Shown: positions 33,004 to 43,603 of the stretch, piece by piece | How the letters are laid out: each line of letters opens with the position of its first letter | Numbering within the stretch: position 1 is the stretch's first letter | NCBI GenBank assembly: GCA_029237695.1 | Contig: CM055266.1 | Span: forward strand, 117,321,370 to 117,385,369 | Source of the DNA: Conchocele bisecta | Lineage: Eukaryota; Mollusca; Bivalvia; Lucinida; Thyasiridae | DNA length: 64,000 nucleotides | Direction: 5' to 3' | Position numbers and translations under genes: made by a program | The notes under the pieces: model-generated | The model's input: only the letters and a program-made list of their open reading frames with translations | Database searches by the model: none | Told to the model about the DNA's origin: nothing

Positions 33004-35510
33004 AGCTCACCTGAGCGAAGCTCATGTGAGCTATTGTTACCGCAATGTGTCCGTCGTCCGTCGTCGTCCGTCGTCGTCCGTCGTCCGTCGTCGTCGTCGT
33101 CCGTGAACATTTTCAAACGTCTTCTCCTCGGTAACCATTGGGCCTATGGTCACCAAACTTCATGGTCATGGTCCTTAGGTAGGGGGATTACAAAGTTGTT
33201 AACATGACGTCATTACGTAATCCAAGATGGCCGCCGTCTAAAAATAGCACAAATTCTTAAAAAATCTTCTTCTCAAGAACCACCAACCGGATTTCGACAA
33301 AACTTGGTAGGAATGATCGATGTACATTGCTCTTTCAAAGTTGTTAAAATGGTGACCCTGGGGTCAAAAATGGGCGTGGCCCGTGGGGTCAAATTGGGGT
33401 CAAATTTTATTTTTGACCGAATATGGTCATGTCATATATCAAATTGAAGGTATCAATGAGGCGATCACTCTGGTGCATTTTCTGTCGAAATCGTATTATT
33501 ATGTCATCCAAGACAGCCGCCGAAAGGTCAAAAGGTCGTTCTTTTATTAGAGATTTCAAAATTCTTCTTCACATGAACCGCTTGGCCCATGGTAGCCAAA
33601 CTTAAAAGTTATGGTCCAAGTGTGAAGCCTTTTCAGATTTGTTGAAATGGAGGTCATCGCTAATCCAAGATGGCCGCCGTCTAAAAATAGCATAAATTCT
33701 TAAAAAATCTTCTTCTCATGAACCGCTAGCCTGATTTCGACGAAACTTGGTAGGAATGATCGATGTACAATTGCTCTTGAAAGTTGTTAAAATGGTGACC
33801 CCGTCAAAAAGGGTAAAAAATGGCGTGGCCCGTGGGGTCAAATGGGGTCAAATTTATTTTTGACTGACATGGTCATGTCATATATCAAATTGAAGGTATC
33901 AATGAGGCGATCACTCTGGTGCATTTTCTGTCGAAATCGGATTGTTACGTCATCCAACATGGCCGCCGAAAGGTCAAAAGGTCGTTCTTTTATTAGAGAT
34001 TTCAAAATTCTTCTTCACATGAACCGCTTGGCCCATGGTAGCCAAACTTAAAAGTTATGGTCCATGGGTGAAGCTTTTTCTGATTTGTTAAAATAGAGGT
34101 CATCGCTAATCCAAGATGGCCGCCGTCTAAAAATAGCATAAATTCTTAAAAAATCTTCTTCTCATGAACCTCTTGCCGGATTTCGACGAAACTTGGTAGG
34201 AATGATCGATGTACATTGCTCTTTCAAAGTTGTTAAAACGGTGACCCCGGGGTCAAAAATGGGCGTGGCTCATGGGGTCAAATTGGGGTCAAATTTTATT
34301 TTTGACCGAATATGGTCATGTCATATATCAAATTGAAGGTATCAATGAGGCGATCACTCTGGTGCATTTTCTGTCGAAATCGGATTGTTATGTCATCCAA
34401 GATAGCCGCCGAAAGGTCAAAAGGTAAAAAGTTCTTTTATTAGAGATTTCAAAATTATTCTTCACATGAACCGCTTGGCCCATGGTAGCCAAACTTAAAA
34501 GTTATGGTCCATGGGTGAAGCCTTTTCAGATTTGTTAAAATAGAGGTCATCGCTAATCCAAGATGGCCGCCATCTAAAAATAGCATAAATTCTTCAAAAA
34601 TCTTCTTCTCATGAACCGCTTGCCGGATTTCGACGAAACTTGGTAGGAATGATCGATGTACAATGCTCTTTCAAAGTTGTTAAAATGGTGACCCCGGGGT
34701 CAAAAATGGGCGTGGCCCGTAGGGTCAAATTTTATTTTTGACCGAATATGGTCATGTTATATATCAAATCGAAGGTATCAATGAGGCGATCACTCTGGTA
34801 CATTTGTTGTCCAAATCGGATTGTTATTTCATCCAAGATGGCCGCAGAAATGTCAAAAGGTCGTTCTTTTATTATAGATTTCAAAATTCTTCTTCACATG
34901 AACCGCTTGGCCCATGGTAGCCAAACTTAAAAGTTATGGTCCATGGGTGAAGCCTTTTCAGATTTGTTAAAATGGAGGTCATCGCTAATCCAAGATGGCC
35001 GCCGTCTAAAAATAGCATAAATTCTTAAAAAATCTTCTTATGAACCGCTAGCCGGATTTCGACGAAACTTGGTAGGAATGATCGATGTACATTGCTCTTT
35101 GAAAGTTGTTAAAATGGTGACCCCGGGGTCAAAAATGGGCGTGGCCCGTGGGGTCAAATTTTATTTTTGACTGAATATGGTCATGTCATATATCAAATTG
35201 AAGGTATCAATGAGGCGATCACTCTGGTGCAATATTTGTCGGAATCGGATGATTATGTCATCCATGATGGCCACCAAAAGGTCCATTTATTCAAGATTTT
35301 TAACGTCTTTTTCTCAGGAACCACATGGCCGATGCTGGGTGAAGCATTTTCAGATTTTGTCAAATGAGAGTCATCGCTTAATCCAAGATGACCGCCATCT
35401 AAAAATAGCACACTTTTTTTAAAACACATGAACCCAATGTCACATTCTCCTTTGGTGTTCATGGAGTCAGGTGAGCGAATTAGGGCCATCATGGCCCTCT
35501 TGTTTTTTGT
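33004..35510. mobile_element. Non-autonomous Helentron/DINE-like element with tandem core
   Basis: The left end AGCTCACCTGAGCGAAGCTC folds on itself (to GTGAGCT at about 33032) and is followed by a GTCCGTCGTCC microsatellite (33047-33105). The core has head-to-tail units anchored at TCCAAGATGGCCGCCGTCTA at 33221, 33664, 34110, 34557, 34989 and 35382 (spacing 393-447 bp). The right end has TCAGGTGAGC (inverse of the left GCTCACCTGA), then the hairpin AGGGCCATCATGGCCCT, then CTTGTTTTTTG. Subterminal inverted repeats, internal microsatellite/tandem core and a 3' hairpin without target duplication are the hallmarks of Helentron-derived elements. No Rep/helicase is encoded. It inserted in a T-run inside the host VFDGY motif, so end positions are uncertain by a few T. 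Confidence 0.7.
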
Positions 35511-36143
35511 TTTGATGGTTATGCCATCATGTCAACTAAAGTTGCAGAAGAGAATCATATCTGCAGACATAACTGTTGATCTTCACCGACCAATCTCTAC
35601 AAATCAACGCTCGTTCTTAGCCAATCGCACTCACAAATCCCGGCTGATAGAGAAAGGCAAACGGAAGCTTAACTTCGAAGGCATGAAATGTATTCAGGCT
35701 ACCGCAGACGCTGACTACATGTTGACAAGTTTAACTATAGCCAATGTTCACCCATGTCGCCCCGTGGTACTGGTCGGCACGGACACTAGCTTGCTTGTCA
35801 TGTTGGTTGATAGAGTCTTCTCGGTCATGCAATCACAGGGTATGGTGCGGTCTCCGCCCCCACCCCACACTTCGGCGTTGAGCAGAAGGCACTTACTGTT
35901 GTCAGTAACACTGACAGTAACGTAGCGGATGTATATCGAAAGTCCGACTCCAGTCAGGATGAAGTTGCACGGGTGGGGGAGACCATACTATTGGAGCTAT
36001 ATAATGCAATCAGTCTACATCTCTTGACAAGCTGCATTATGTACACTACATGCAAAGGTCGGCAAGAAGAGCAACAGCAGCTTCAAAATGCAGAGTCTCC
36101 CGCCAACATCGGAAACTGCAAGATATCACACGTACAGAACATA

Positions 36144-37729
36144 TACTCAACAAAACTAGAAACGTCCCTGTTTTATAGCCGGTGTAGCTCTGTCTATGTA
36201 TGTACCACATGTTCAAAGTACATGTATTTTAAACCGTGGCGATGTTCAGAATACGATCGTGTAGAGTTTAGCCGTTACACACGGTTTACATAGCGGCCAG
36301 TGACCGGAACGTTGATTTCCACTTTTTGCACGTGCACGCTATACTTGTCATCGATAAGGTGATTCAGTTCATGTCGTACCATTCATGCGATAGGGGCTAT
36401 TCAGAAAATTAAAAAACTTTTTTAATTTTTCACTGTTTTCGATATGCCACGGCTTTCCGAAAACGAGCGAAATCAGGCAATTGGGATGCTTGCGGGTGGG
36501 ATGGCCGCCAGGGCGGTCGCGCCTCGGTTTGGTTGCTGTCGGAAGACGATTGATCGTCTTGCAGCCCGGTACCAGCAGACTGGGGCTGTTCACGACCGGC
36601 AGCGACCTGGTAGGCCTCGTGTAACGACGGCTAGAGCCGATCGTTACATTACGTTGACGCACTTACGTCAACGTCGATTGGCAGCCACAGTCACTGCTAG
36701 GCGATACGGTGTCTCAGGGCAGACCATTCGCAACCGGTTACGTCGTAACGCCCAACCAATCCGGGCACGCCGCCCGTACACTGGTCAGATAATGACCCAA
36801 CGTCACCGTGCTGCCAGACTGTTATGGGCGCGACGTCATCTGAACTGGAGAAGGGCTGACTGGAACCGAGTTTTGTTCACCGATGAATCTCGGTTCACAG
36901 TTAGTCATGCTGACGGAAGATTACGGGTACGGGTATACAGGCGTAAAAATTAAAGATTCACCGATTGTTGCATTGTTGAGAAGAACAGGTTTGGGGGAGG
37001 GAGCGTAATGGTCTGGGGTGGGATCATGGGAAACCGGAAGACAGATTTGGTTGTTGTACAGGGCAACATCAATGCACAACGTTATGTTGCAGATGTGCTA
37101 AATGCACATGCCTTACCATTTATCCGTCAGCATGGTCCTGGTGTGACATTGATGCACGACAATGCCCGCCCCTCACGTAGCCAGGGTCACCACTCAATAC
37201 TTACAGCAAAACAACGTCGACGTCATGCCATGGCCCGCGGTCTCCCCGGATCTCAATCCCATTGAGCACATATGGGATGAGCTGGGCCGCAAAGCACGAG
37301 CTAACCATCAGATTGACAATGTTCGCGATCTTACACGGGCGTTACAACGGGAATGGAGGAATTTGCCCAACGCACTGGTATTGCGTTACGTTACGTCGAT
37401 GCGGCGTAGGATCATTGCATGCATTCATGCAAATGGTGGCCACACTCGGTACTAACGAGATTTACTGAATTTGCCACATTACTTATTGAAATTCCATCTC
37501 TAAACATTAAGTAACACATTTCTGAGTTTTTGTGATTTTTGATTTTGACCCCTACCGCCCTTGGCCGGTTATCTCTCGAATATTTAACAAGATATCCAAA
37601 TGCAATTTATTGGCTTTGATACAGAAATGAATGAACTTGTTTTTCCATTTTGATTTTTAAAAGTAACCCTTTTGGTTTTTGATGAATCTTTCCTTAAACA
37701 TGGAGGGACGTTTCTAGTTTTGCTCAGTA
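36144..37729 (+). mobile_element. Tc1-like DNA transposon (1586 bp) in TA
   Basis: Terminal inverted repeats of about 26 bp: left TACTCAACAAAACTAGAAAC then GTCCCT, right its reverse complement with two differences (TACTGAGCAAAACTAG...). TA is duplicated at 36142-36143 and 37730-37731. One transposase gene lies inside. Removing the element and one TA joins the flanking pseudogene frame as ...RTY|FTVQEWLG, so the boundaries are exact. GC content of the coding part is higher than its surroundings, as expected for a transferred or recently spread element. Confidence 0.9.
36444..37455 (+). pseudogene. Tc1-like DD34E transposase with two small lesions
   Basis: Starts at MPRLSENERNQAIGML with N-terminal helix-turn-helix DNA-binding domains (about residues 1-110; GRPRVTTARADRYI links them). 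The catalytic core follows: first Asp in VLFTDESRF (about 36877), GGGSVMVWGGI (about 36993), second Asp in VTLMHDNARP (about 37146-37173), and Glu in NPIEHIWDELG (about 37252-37285). After allowing for the frameshift there are exactly 34 residues between the second Asp and the Glu. A TAA stop at about 36951 follows VYRRKN, probably one substitution from a sense codon; one extra C in the CCCC run at about 37171 shifts frame. The C-terminus ends HANGGHTRY. In this family the protein cuts and pastes the element at TA sites. This copy is inactive as read, but only two changes separate it from an open frame. Confidence 0.9.
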
Positions 37730-37925
37730 TACTTCACTGTACAAGAATGGCTTGGTAATGTTGGAGATCTAGAGCCCACTGACTGGGGCTGGAGCTCAGT
37801 GACGATATGCTGAAACCCGTTCTGACAGATGTATCGATAGCACCTGGCAGTGTATTCCAGATTGTATCATGTGACTGCAAGAAAGGGTGTGGTAAGCGAT
37901 GTATGTGTCGCGAAGCTGGATTGTA

Positions 37926-38860
37926 CAGGGTGTCACAAAAAAAACAAACCCGGGGACCTAATTCAAATAGCTGTACTGTGTTTAATTGAATGAATGCACG
38001 TTCACCTATTTTACTGTGTATATACCATTGAACAAAGTTTCAAATACGTAAATAATAATACGGATATATCACCAATGTTCACAGTTATCCAGAGTTACCT
38101 CCGTTTTTGAATTTTACACATTTTCGCGATTTTGCCATTGTATCCACATGAGGTTAAAGAGTGTGATGTGTGAACGATGGTCACACAGGCACCACATATA
38201 TTCTGGATTAGTACATAGTCATTGGTTTTGTATATTAGCATAGTTTATCATCTAATCTAATATACAGACTAGATTTAAATATGTTTGGACTATGGGTCAA
38301 ATACCAGGCATTCTTCTACTTTAATGACATTTGGAAAAGTCAGGTTCCACAATGCTGATTGATCTTGGTGCTATTATTATAGCGATAAATTTGAGTTTAT
38401 TATGGTTAAATGCATTCAGACCGAGCAGGTATCACGACAATATGCACACATGGCATACACATATCCTGGTCTGTCTTCTACTTTGATTCATTACCTTTCT
38501 GATTTAAAGTACAAGTTTCACTATTTGTATCTATTGTATAACACATTCCAATAATTCAGAATAAAATTCATGTTTTCAGAAACTTTTTAGTCATCCTTCC
38601 TTTACAAATTGACCTGGAAGCACTATATCTCTGCATTATTAATGTTGGACACATTCGTCAAGTTTACGACTTAGCAAACTGCAAAATGTGACGTCAACAA
38701 ACAGTGACGTAACTTGTTGTGTTGATTGTATGTGCGAAACTAAACATATAAAAGGAAAGACAGTCCACAGCTTGGTATTCTCTGAAAAGGAAGCGGTTCA
38801 ATGTCTTGAAATAAAAAAAGCTATAGCTATTTGAATTAGGTCCCCGTGTTTTGGGTCCTG
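37926..38860. mobile_element. Non-autonomous TA-flanked element (935 bp)
   Basis: The left end is CAGGGTGTCACAAAAAAAAC followed by CGGGGACCTAATTCAAATAG; the right end is the inverse (CTATTTGAATTAGGTCCCCG ... GGGTCCTG). TA lies before the left end (37924-37925) and CA after the right end (38861-38862), one transition from TA. Removing it with one TA restores GLYC in the flanking Cys-rich tail. No open frame of interest lies inside. The ends fit a mariner/Tc1-type non-autonomous element. Confidence 0.8.
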
Positions 38861-38942
38861 CATTGCACAAAAAATGTGCTCGTCATGCATTGGCCACAAA
38901 TTTACAACTTCCTATCCTTCTGATGGTGACAATGAGCAGTAA

Positions 38943-39453
38943 TTAACTTTTTCACCACTTCGTCTAAGTGTAGACTTAAGCATTCGCAACGTTGAAACTT
39001 GTTTTGTGAGATATTCAAGGACATATTAAGGTCATATTAGGATAATTATATAAGATGAAGAACTTAATCTCCCTAGTAATATTTACATACTAATATAAAG
39101 GAGGTACATGCACTGTACTGGAAAATAAATATATAAATGTAATAAAATTGCGCATGAATTTTTGGAATTATTTGCCGATGACCTTGAAATATTCATATGA
39201 GTTTGACATTTAACGAATGATATGACATCATATTTAGATTACTCACACCATCAAACATGAACCTGGGTTATTCTATATTAGTTTAATATCAAAACATTAA
39301 ATATATACCACTATTGATATTATTGGCGGCCATCTTGGACGCCACCTTAGATTACACATCCAGCTCACATTTTCCATATGATAATTTTTGTCTACGTCTC
39401 CAGGCAACTTTGCTGAAAAATTCAGCTTTCTGCATTATTTTTCCAGGTTATAG
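38943..39453. other. Intergenic, nothing recognised
   Basis: AT-rich sequence between the pseudogene stop and a LINE fragment. No shared repeat or coding signal was noticed. Confidence 0.4.
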
Positions 39454-40680
39454 CTAATGCTCCTGTACTATTTCTTTATATTTTATAGTAACGCCTGCGT
39501 AAAGTACGAATATATTATCTGCGGTAGAATGGCCTTTGCGAAATCCGGCTTGAGAATCTCTGATTACATTATTTTCTTCTGCACATTTGGTTAATCTGTT
39601 GTTTATTATAGCTGTGAATAGCTTTCCAAAACAGCTTAGAAGTGTTATCGGTCTAAAGTTACCTGGGTCATTAAAATCAGAATTTTTCTTGTATACATGT
39701 ATATGTTTTATGATGCTAATAGTCCATGATTCTGGAATCACACCAGTATCGAGAATGATGTTGAATAATTTAACATATGTGGGTAACATTATATGAGCTG
39801 TGTGTTTTAAGTGTTCATTTACGAGTGAGTCTATACCGTTTGCTTTATTATATGTTAGCGATTTGACTACTTTTAATATTTATTCAGATGTAATCGGTAG
39901 GTTTATTTCTTCATTTACCCCTCCACCATTTTGTTCTGTTTGGTTATGTATGGAGTCATCAGATTGGCCTATGGTCTTAAACTGTTCATATAATTTTGCA
40001 AGTGGGCGCATGAAGTGAATAATAAACCTATAATGTTAGCTATATTGTCAATGCTTGACTGTGTTACATTACCCGATAAGTGGTCTAGCGAATTATTTAT
40101 ATCATTTAACTTTTCGTTGTCGAAATTATTTAAATATTCTGCTGTTCTATTTTCCCTCCATAAGTAGTGCTTTTCTTCCTTATTTAATTCGTGCTCAGTT
40201 TCATTTACACTCGATATATTTATACTAACACATACTGGGTTGTGGACATCTGAGAGCATACTACACAAATCATTTATACATGTGAATAAACTTGGTAAAG
40301 CTATGAAGTAGTCTACCGTACTTGTATCCCGACATGTTTTCTTACCTATATGTTTATCTTTCCCTGTAAGGCCATTCAAAATAAATATATTATTATATTT
40401 ACAAAATTCTATTAACTCATATCCATATGTGTTTGTGCCGCTATCGGAATTAACACGTTCAGGCAAAACATCAGAGCTTTGAAAAAAAATGAGACAAGTG
40501 TTCATTGTATTCATCAACAATAAAATCTAAATTATGTTCATTACATAAAAAGCTATAATTCAATAAATAAATATATTCTTTAAGTTTACCTGTGCTGCTA
40601 TTTGTGTCACCAATTAATAATATATTCGAGTATTTTGGCGACAGTGAATTTAACTCATTTTGTAATTCTAAGTGTCAGTT
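39454..40680 (-). pseudogene. LINE fragment: endonuclease C-half and RT N-half
   Basis: On the minus strand, from 40680 down: SNILLIGDTNSSTG (AP-endonuclease GDxN motif), then after a T-run frameshift NTYGYELIEFCKYNNIFILN and STVDYFIA (endonuclease C-terminal motifs, about 40300-40450), a linker, KVVKSLTYNKANGIDSLVNE (about 39870), and the RT start LPTYVKLFNIILDTGVIPES, FRPITLLSCFGKLFTAIIN and QAGFRKGHSTADNIF (39454-39789). It stops before RT motif A (the first catalytic Asp). It is cut at both ends. The class is L2/CR1/RTE-like by motif style. It may belong to the same family as 30024-30985, which holds the complementary 3' part, but this cannot be shown here. Confidence 0.75.
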
Positions 40681-40780
40681 TTTATTTAGCAAAGTTAAGG
40701 TTTTGACATTTTGCGGACATCTTGGACTTATGCAAATGTCAAATTACCTCGTAGAAGTTCTTAAAGGATGAGGATGACAT

Positions 40781-40985
40781 AATTGAGACACACCATGCGA
40801 TTTTGTACCTTCGGACATCTGCGTAATTTCATTAAATACGTTTACAAAATTTACAATATTTTCCGTAAATGGCGTAAACAAATTTTTTTTTTTAACTTTT
40901 GACCTTATTTTTGAAAAATATTGTAATGTTTGTAAACGTATTTAATGATGTCCGAAGGTACATACTCGCATGGCGTGTCTCAATT
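40781..40985. repeat. GAGACACGCCATG-terminal MITE, copy 2
   Basis: AATTGAGACACACCATGCGA ... CGCATGGCGTGTCTCAATT, fully inverted, with GTACCTTCGGACATCTGCG arms. Total 205 bp; the right arm has lost part of the AATTTCAT segment. Confidence 0.85.
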
Positions 40986-42967
40986 ATGTTAGAATTCCTG
41001 ACTGTGGCAATCTAAGACGTTTAACATGTCCATTTAGAGGACTGACTTGGAAAATGTAGATATCGGCGGCCATCTTGGATGAACACATTATAACTGACAA
41101 TATGGCAACCCATGTTCTGAATGTCCGGTGTAGAGAGTTTCCACTATTCAGTCGAGTACATACACGACCGCCTGCGATAATCTTTCCACTATTTGTTGTT
41201 AATTTATTTAAATTTTTCCAAATGCTTGAATAGTGTGCTTGAAAACAAGCAGCTCGATTGCCTGAGCCTGAGCTGTGCGACAGCTCTGGCTCAGACAATC
41301 AAATTGCTTGATTGCGAGGTGGAACTGCCAATGGATGTTCAGAAATATTGATTATCTGGGCAAGATTATCGCAGGCGGTCGTGTATTTTCGCTATAAAAG
41401 ATGTTGTACGTTGTCGCTGACGTTCCTGTGCACCTCCATATTGTACAACAGGCTATCATACACGAACATGTTCTTGATCGTGACATGGTGAAATGATATG
41501 GAATATTTGCTGCAACACTCTTGTCCCTGCAAAGAGAGAAGGAAGTGTGAATTATGTATCTGTATTCGTCCCACGAAATTGGAGAATAATCCAACTATTT
41601 GGAATTTAATCAAATCAAATCAATTGAGGAGGGTGGCATTGTGTTATTGATGAAAAGGTACTGACATTTAAATACGTTTTATATTGAATGTGTTTAACAG
41701 CCAAAAGTTCGTCATCAGCAAAACGTGGAACATACATTAGGCTAGACAGTATGGACAGGGGCGCTTTTTCTCCAGACAAACCACATGTACTTGTAAATTG
41801 TACTTTTTTCATGAATTTTAACTTCGAGTGATGACCCGGACCAGCCTGGATGCAACGCTTATCAGGCTCTACAATGGTCACCATTCAGTCAACAGCATAG
41901 ATCCTAAATATCAGGCTGTATTAACGTAATAACAGATGAAAAGCTACACTGGTCACGAAAGCTATGAGCCCAAATGTTCAAGTAAAAACTGGCATTTGCG
42001 ATCAGTGGAGATCGAGATCAGCCTGCGCATTCGCGCAGTCTGATCAGGCTCTGCACCGTTCGCCATTCAGCCGGCCACACCCAGCGTAGTTTCCATGAAT
42101 GTCAGAATGGCCAGAAAAGTCCAATTTTTCCAAATCCAGGGTATGGGATCGCGTGGTTTCCCTTTTTCTTACGATAAAAATGTCCGTACGAAGATTTTTA
42201 TTTTGTTTACTTAACATACTAATGTGGCTCACTGCTTCTATTATAATTATACTACCTACATATAGGGGTCATTGCAACTGAACACATTCACAAAGGTGTC
42301 TCAAAATCGACTGAAAATGTGATTGTTGCTATACATATTAGTTTCGCACTTACGAACTTCTTAGTCGTACGAAGCGTAGTGAAATGGGCCCCAGATTTTC
42401 GACGTGACGTAGTCTGTGACGTAATTTGCAGTAGATGTTCTTTAAATACTTCCTAACAAATGGATGGATTTTAATGACATATAGCGCACCACAGAAGATG
42501 ACATACATGTATGTGTGTATGTGTGTTTTTTTTGTTTACAATAACTTTCACGAAGAATCGAGTACCGTTGATTTCTTACATTCACGTACTCTGGATTTTT
42601 TTTTTGACATTGACGCTAACAGATTCGTCGTCAAAATGACACGAGTGAGAGATTAAAGGAAACTTTACAATAAAGGGCAACACGTTCCGCATTTGCGGTG
42701 CTAAGTTTCATAAAACATCCGTCATTCCATTAGAAAGATATTATAGGAAATCTACTGTGAACACATATAAAAACATAGCGCCACGCTGTCCAGAAACGAT
42801 GTGATCCCAAACCCTGAAATCAGAGCCACACATTTGCATTTGTGACCAGTTACATTTACGCAGTCTTATATGGGTCTGCACTGTTCGACACTCAGACACC
42901 CAGCGAATTGTCCATGAATCCCAGACTGGACATAAAAGTCCAATTTCCCCACTGAGTGACACATATG
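40986..42967. other. Patchwork of small repeats, no gene
   Basis: Items seen: a block at 41150-41390 with GCCTGCGATAATCTTTCCAC ... GATTATCGCAGGCGG inverse ends and a GAGCTGTGCGACAGCTC centre (related to 11100-11200); 41618-41735 related to 15015-15120; GATCAG-type repeats at 41935-42075 (GAGATCAGCCTGCGCATTCG) and 42770-42960. Between them nothing is recognised. Confidence 0.5.
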
Positions 42968-43372
42968 CAAGTAGTATGGATAGCGGTTTAACCTCACTTT
43001 GCATAACAATGGAAGTGGGCGTGTCTAATTTGCATAAATAACATGGCTTGGCTAATTAACATATCGATAGAGGGATGTGTGACGTGTCGATTTACTTTTA
43101 GAATGACCTCATGATCTATTTTAGAATGTGAAGGTCGTTTATGTTATGTTAGTCGGTACCCATGTCGTATACAGAACTGACTAGTATGCCCTTTCTGGTG
43201 CGCGTTCGTGAACATTGAAGGTCAGGTAATTCACACCCGACGTGGTTCCGACTCACCTCGTACCATATTTCAGATGTTTACAATACAGCTTCTGACGGGT
43301 AAAGTAAACACTTGAGTGGTGCATAGAGTGGTTACACGAACCGGTTTGAACCGAAATGTCTAAACATAATAC
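42968..43372 (+). repeat. Left arm of a 5-kb-spaced inverted repeat
   Basis: In reverse complement this matches 48195-48886 with interruptions: GGTTTGAACCG, CATAGAGTGGTTACACGAAC, TGTTTACAATACAGCTTCTG, GTGGTTCCGACTCACC, AGAATGTGAAGGTCGTTTAT, GGATGTGTGACGTGTCGATT, CTAATTAACATATCGATAGA and TAGCGGTTTAAC. The right arm has a MITE inserted (48351-48707). Similarity appears to reach the donor side of the galactosyltransferase exon, so this arm may be an inverted copy of that intron's start. Confidence 0.75.
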
Positions 43373-43603
43373 ACCAATGTGAATGTTAGAAACGTTGGCG
43401 TAAATTTTCATATTTCCTTCTTTGATGTACAGATTATACTCCGCACGCGGCACCGCTCTGTCCGGCTAACACATGGCTATTATCTCCTTTGATACGTTCT
43501 TGTACTGGTGACTGACTATAGCGGTTGACCAATCATTTTGGGATCTAACTTGTAGACAGTGACCTTTGGAATAGTGCTTGTATGATAAGAGCTATCTGAT
43601 TTC

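Larger units (their letters stand above)
32205..38942 (+). pseudogene. Decayed member of an uncharacterised multi-copy protein family, interrupted by three mobile elements
   Basis: Separate plus-strand blocks occur in the order known from large unnamed proteins of bivalve and cnidarian genomes: LGIAPVTFDPP and GFHLLMSYMGAVGHVMA with VYAPNTVKHMM (32262-32500); GGHLLQSVPWP (32899-32935); CTVF split from DGYAIM (33003/35513); RSFLANRTHKSRLI (35610-35650); TADADYMLTSL and VVLVGTDTSLLVML (35700-35815); HAITGYGAVSA with FGVEQKALTVVSNTD (35827-35930); LPPTSETARYHTYRTY (36095-36143); VQEWLG and TDWGW (37740-37795); CDCKKGCGKRCMC (37868-37910); CSSCIGH and the stop (38880-38942). Lesions include TAG at 32259, TGA in the WP block, frameshifts near 35550, 35820 and 37810, and one extra A at about 38870. 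No intron is evident. The biochemical role is unknown; the spaced Asp residues (DAD, then TDTS, where relatives have DDTD) could belong to a metal site, which is speculative. Confidence 0.75.

Noticed and set aside
33221..35425. Plus-strand open frames of 60-81 codons recurring in each 430-bp unit
   Set aside because: They recur because the unit is repeated; frames are broken differently in each unit.
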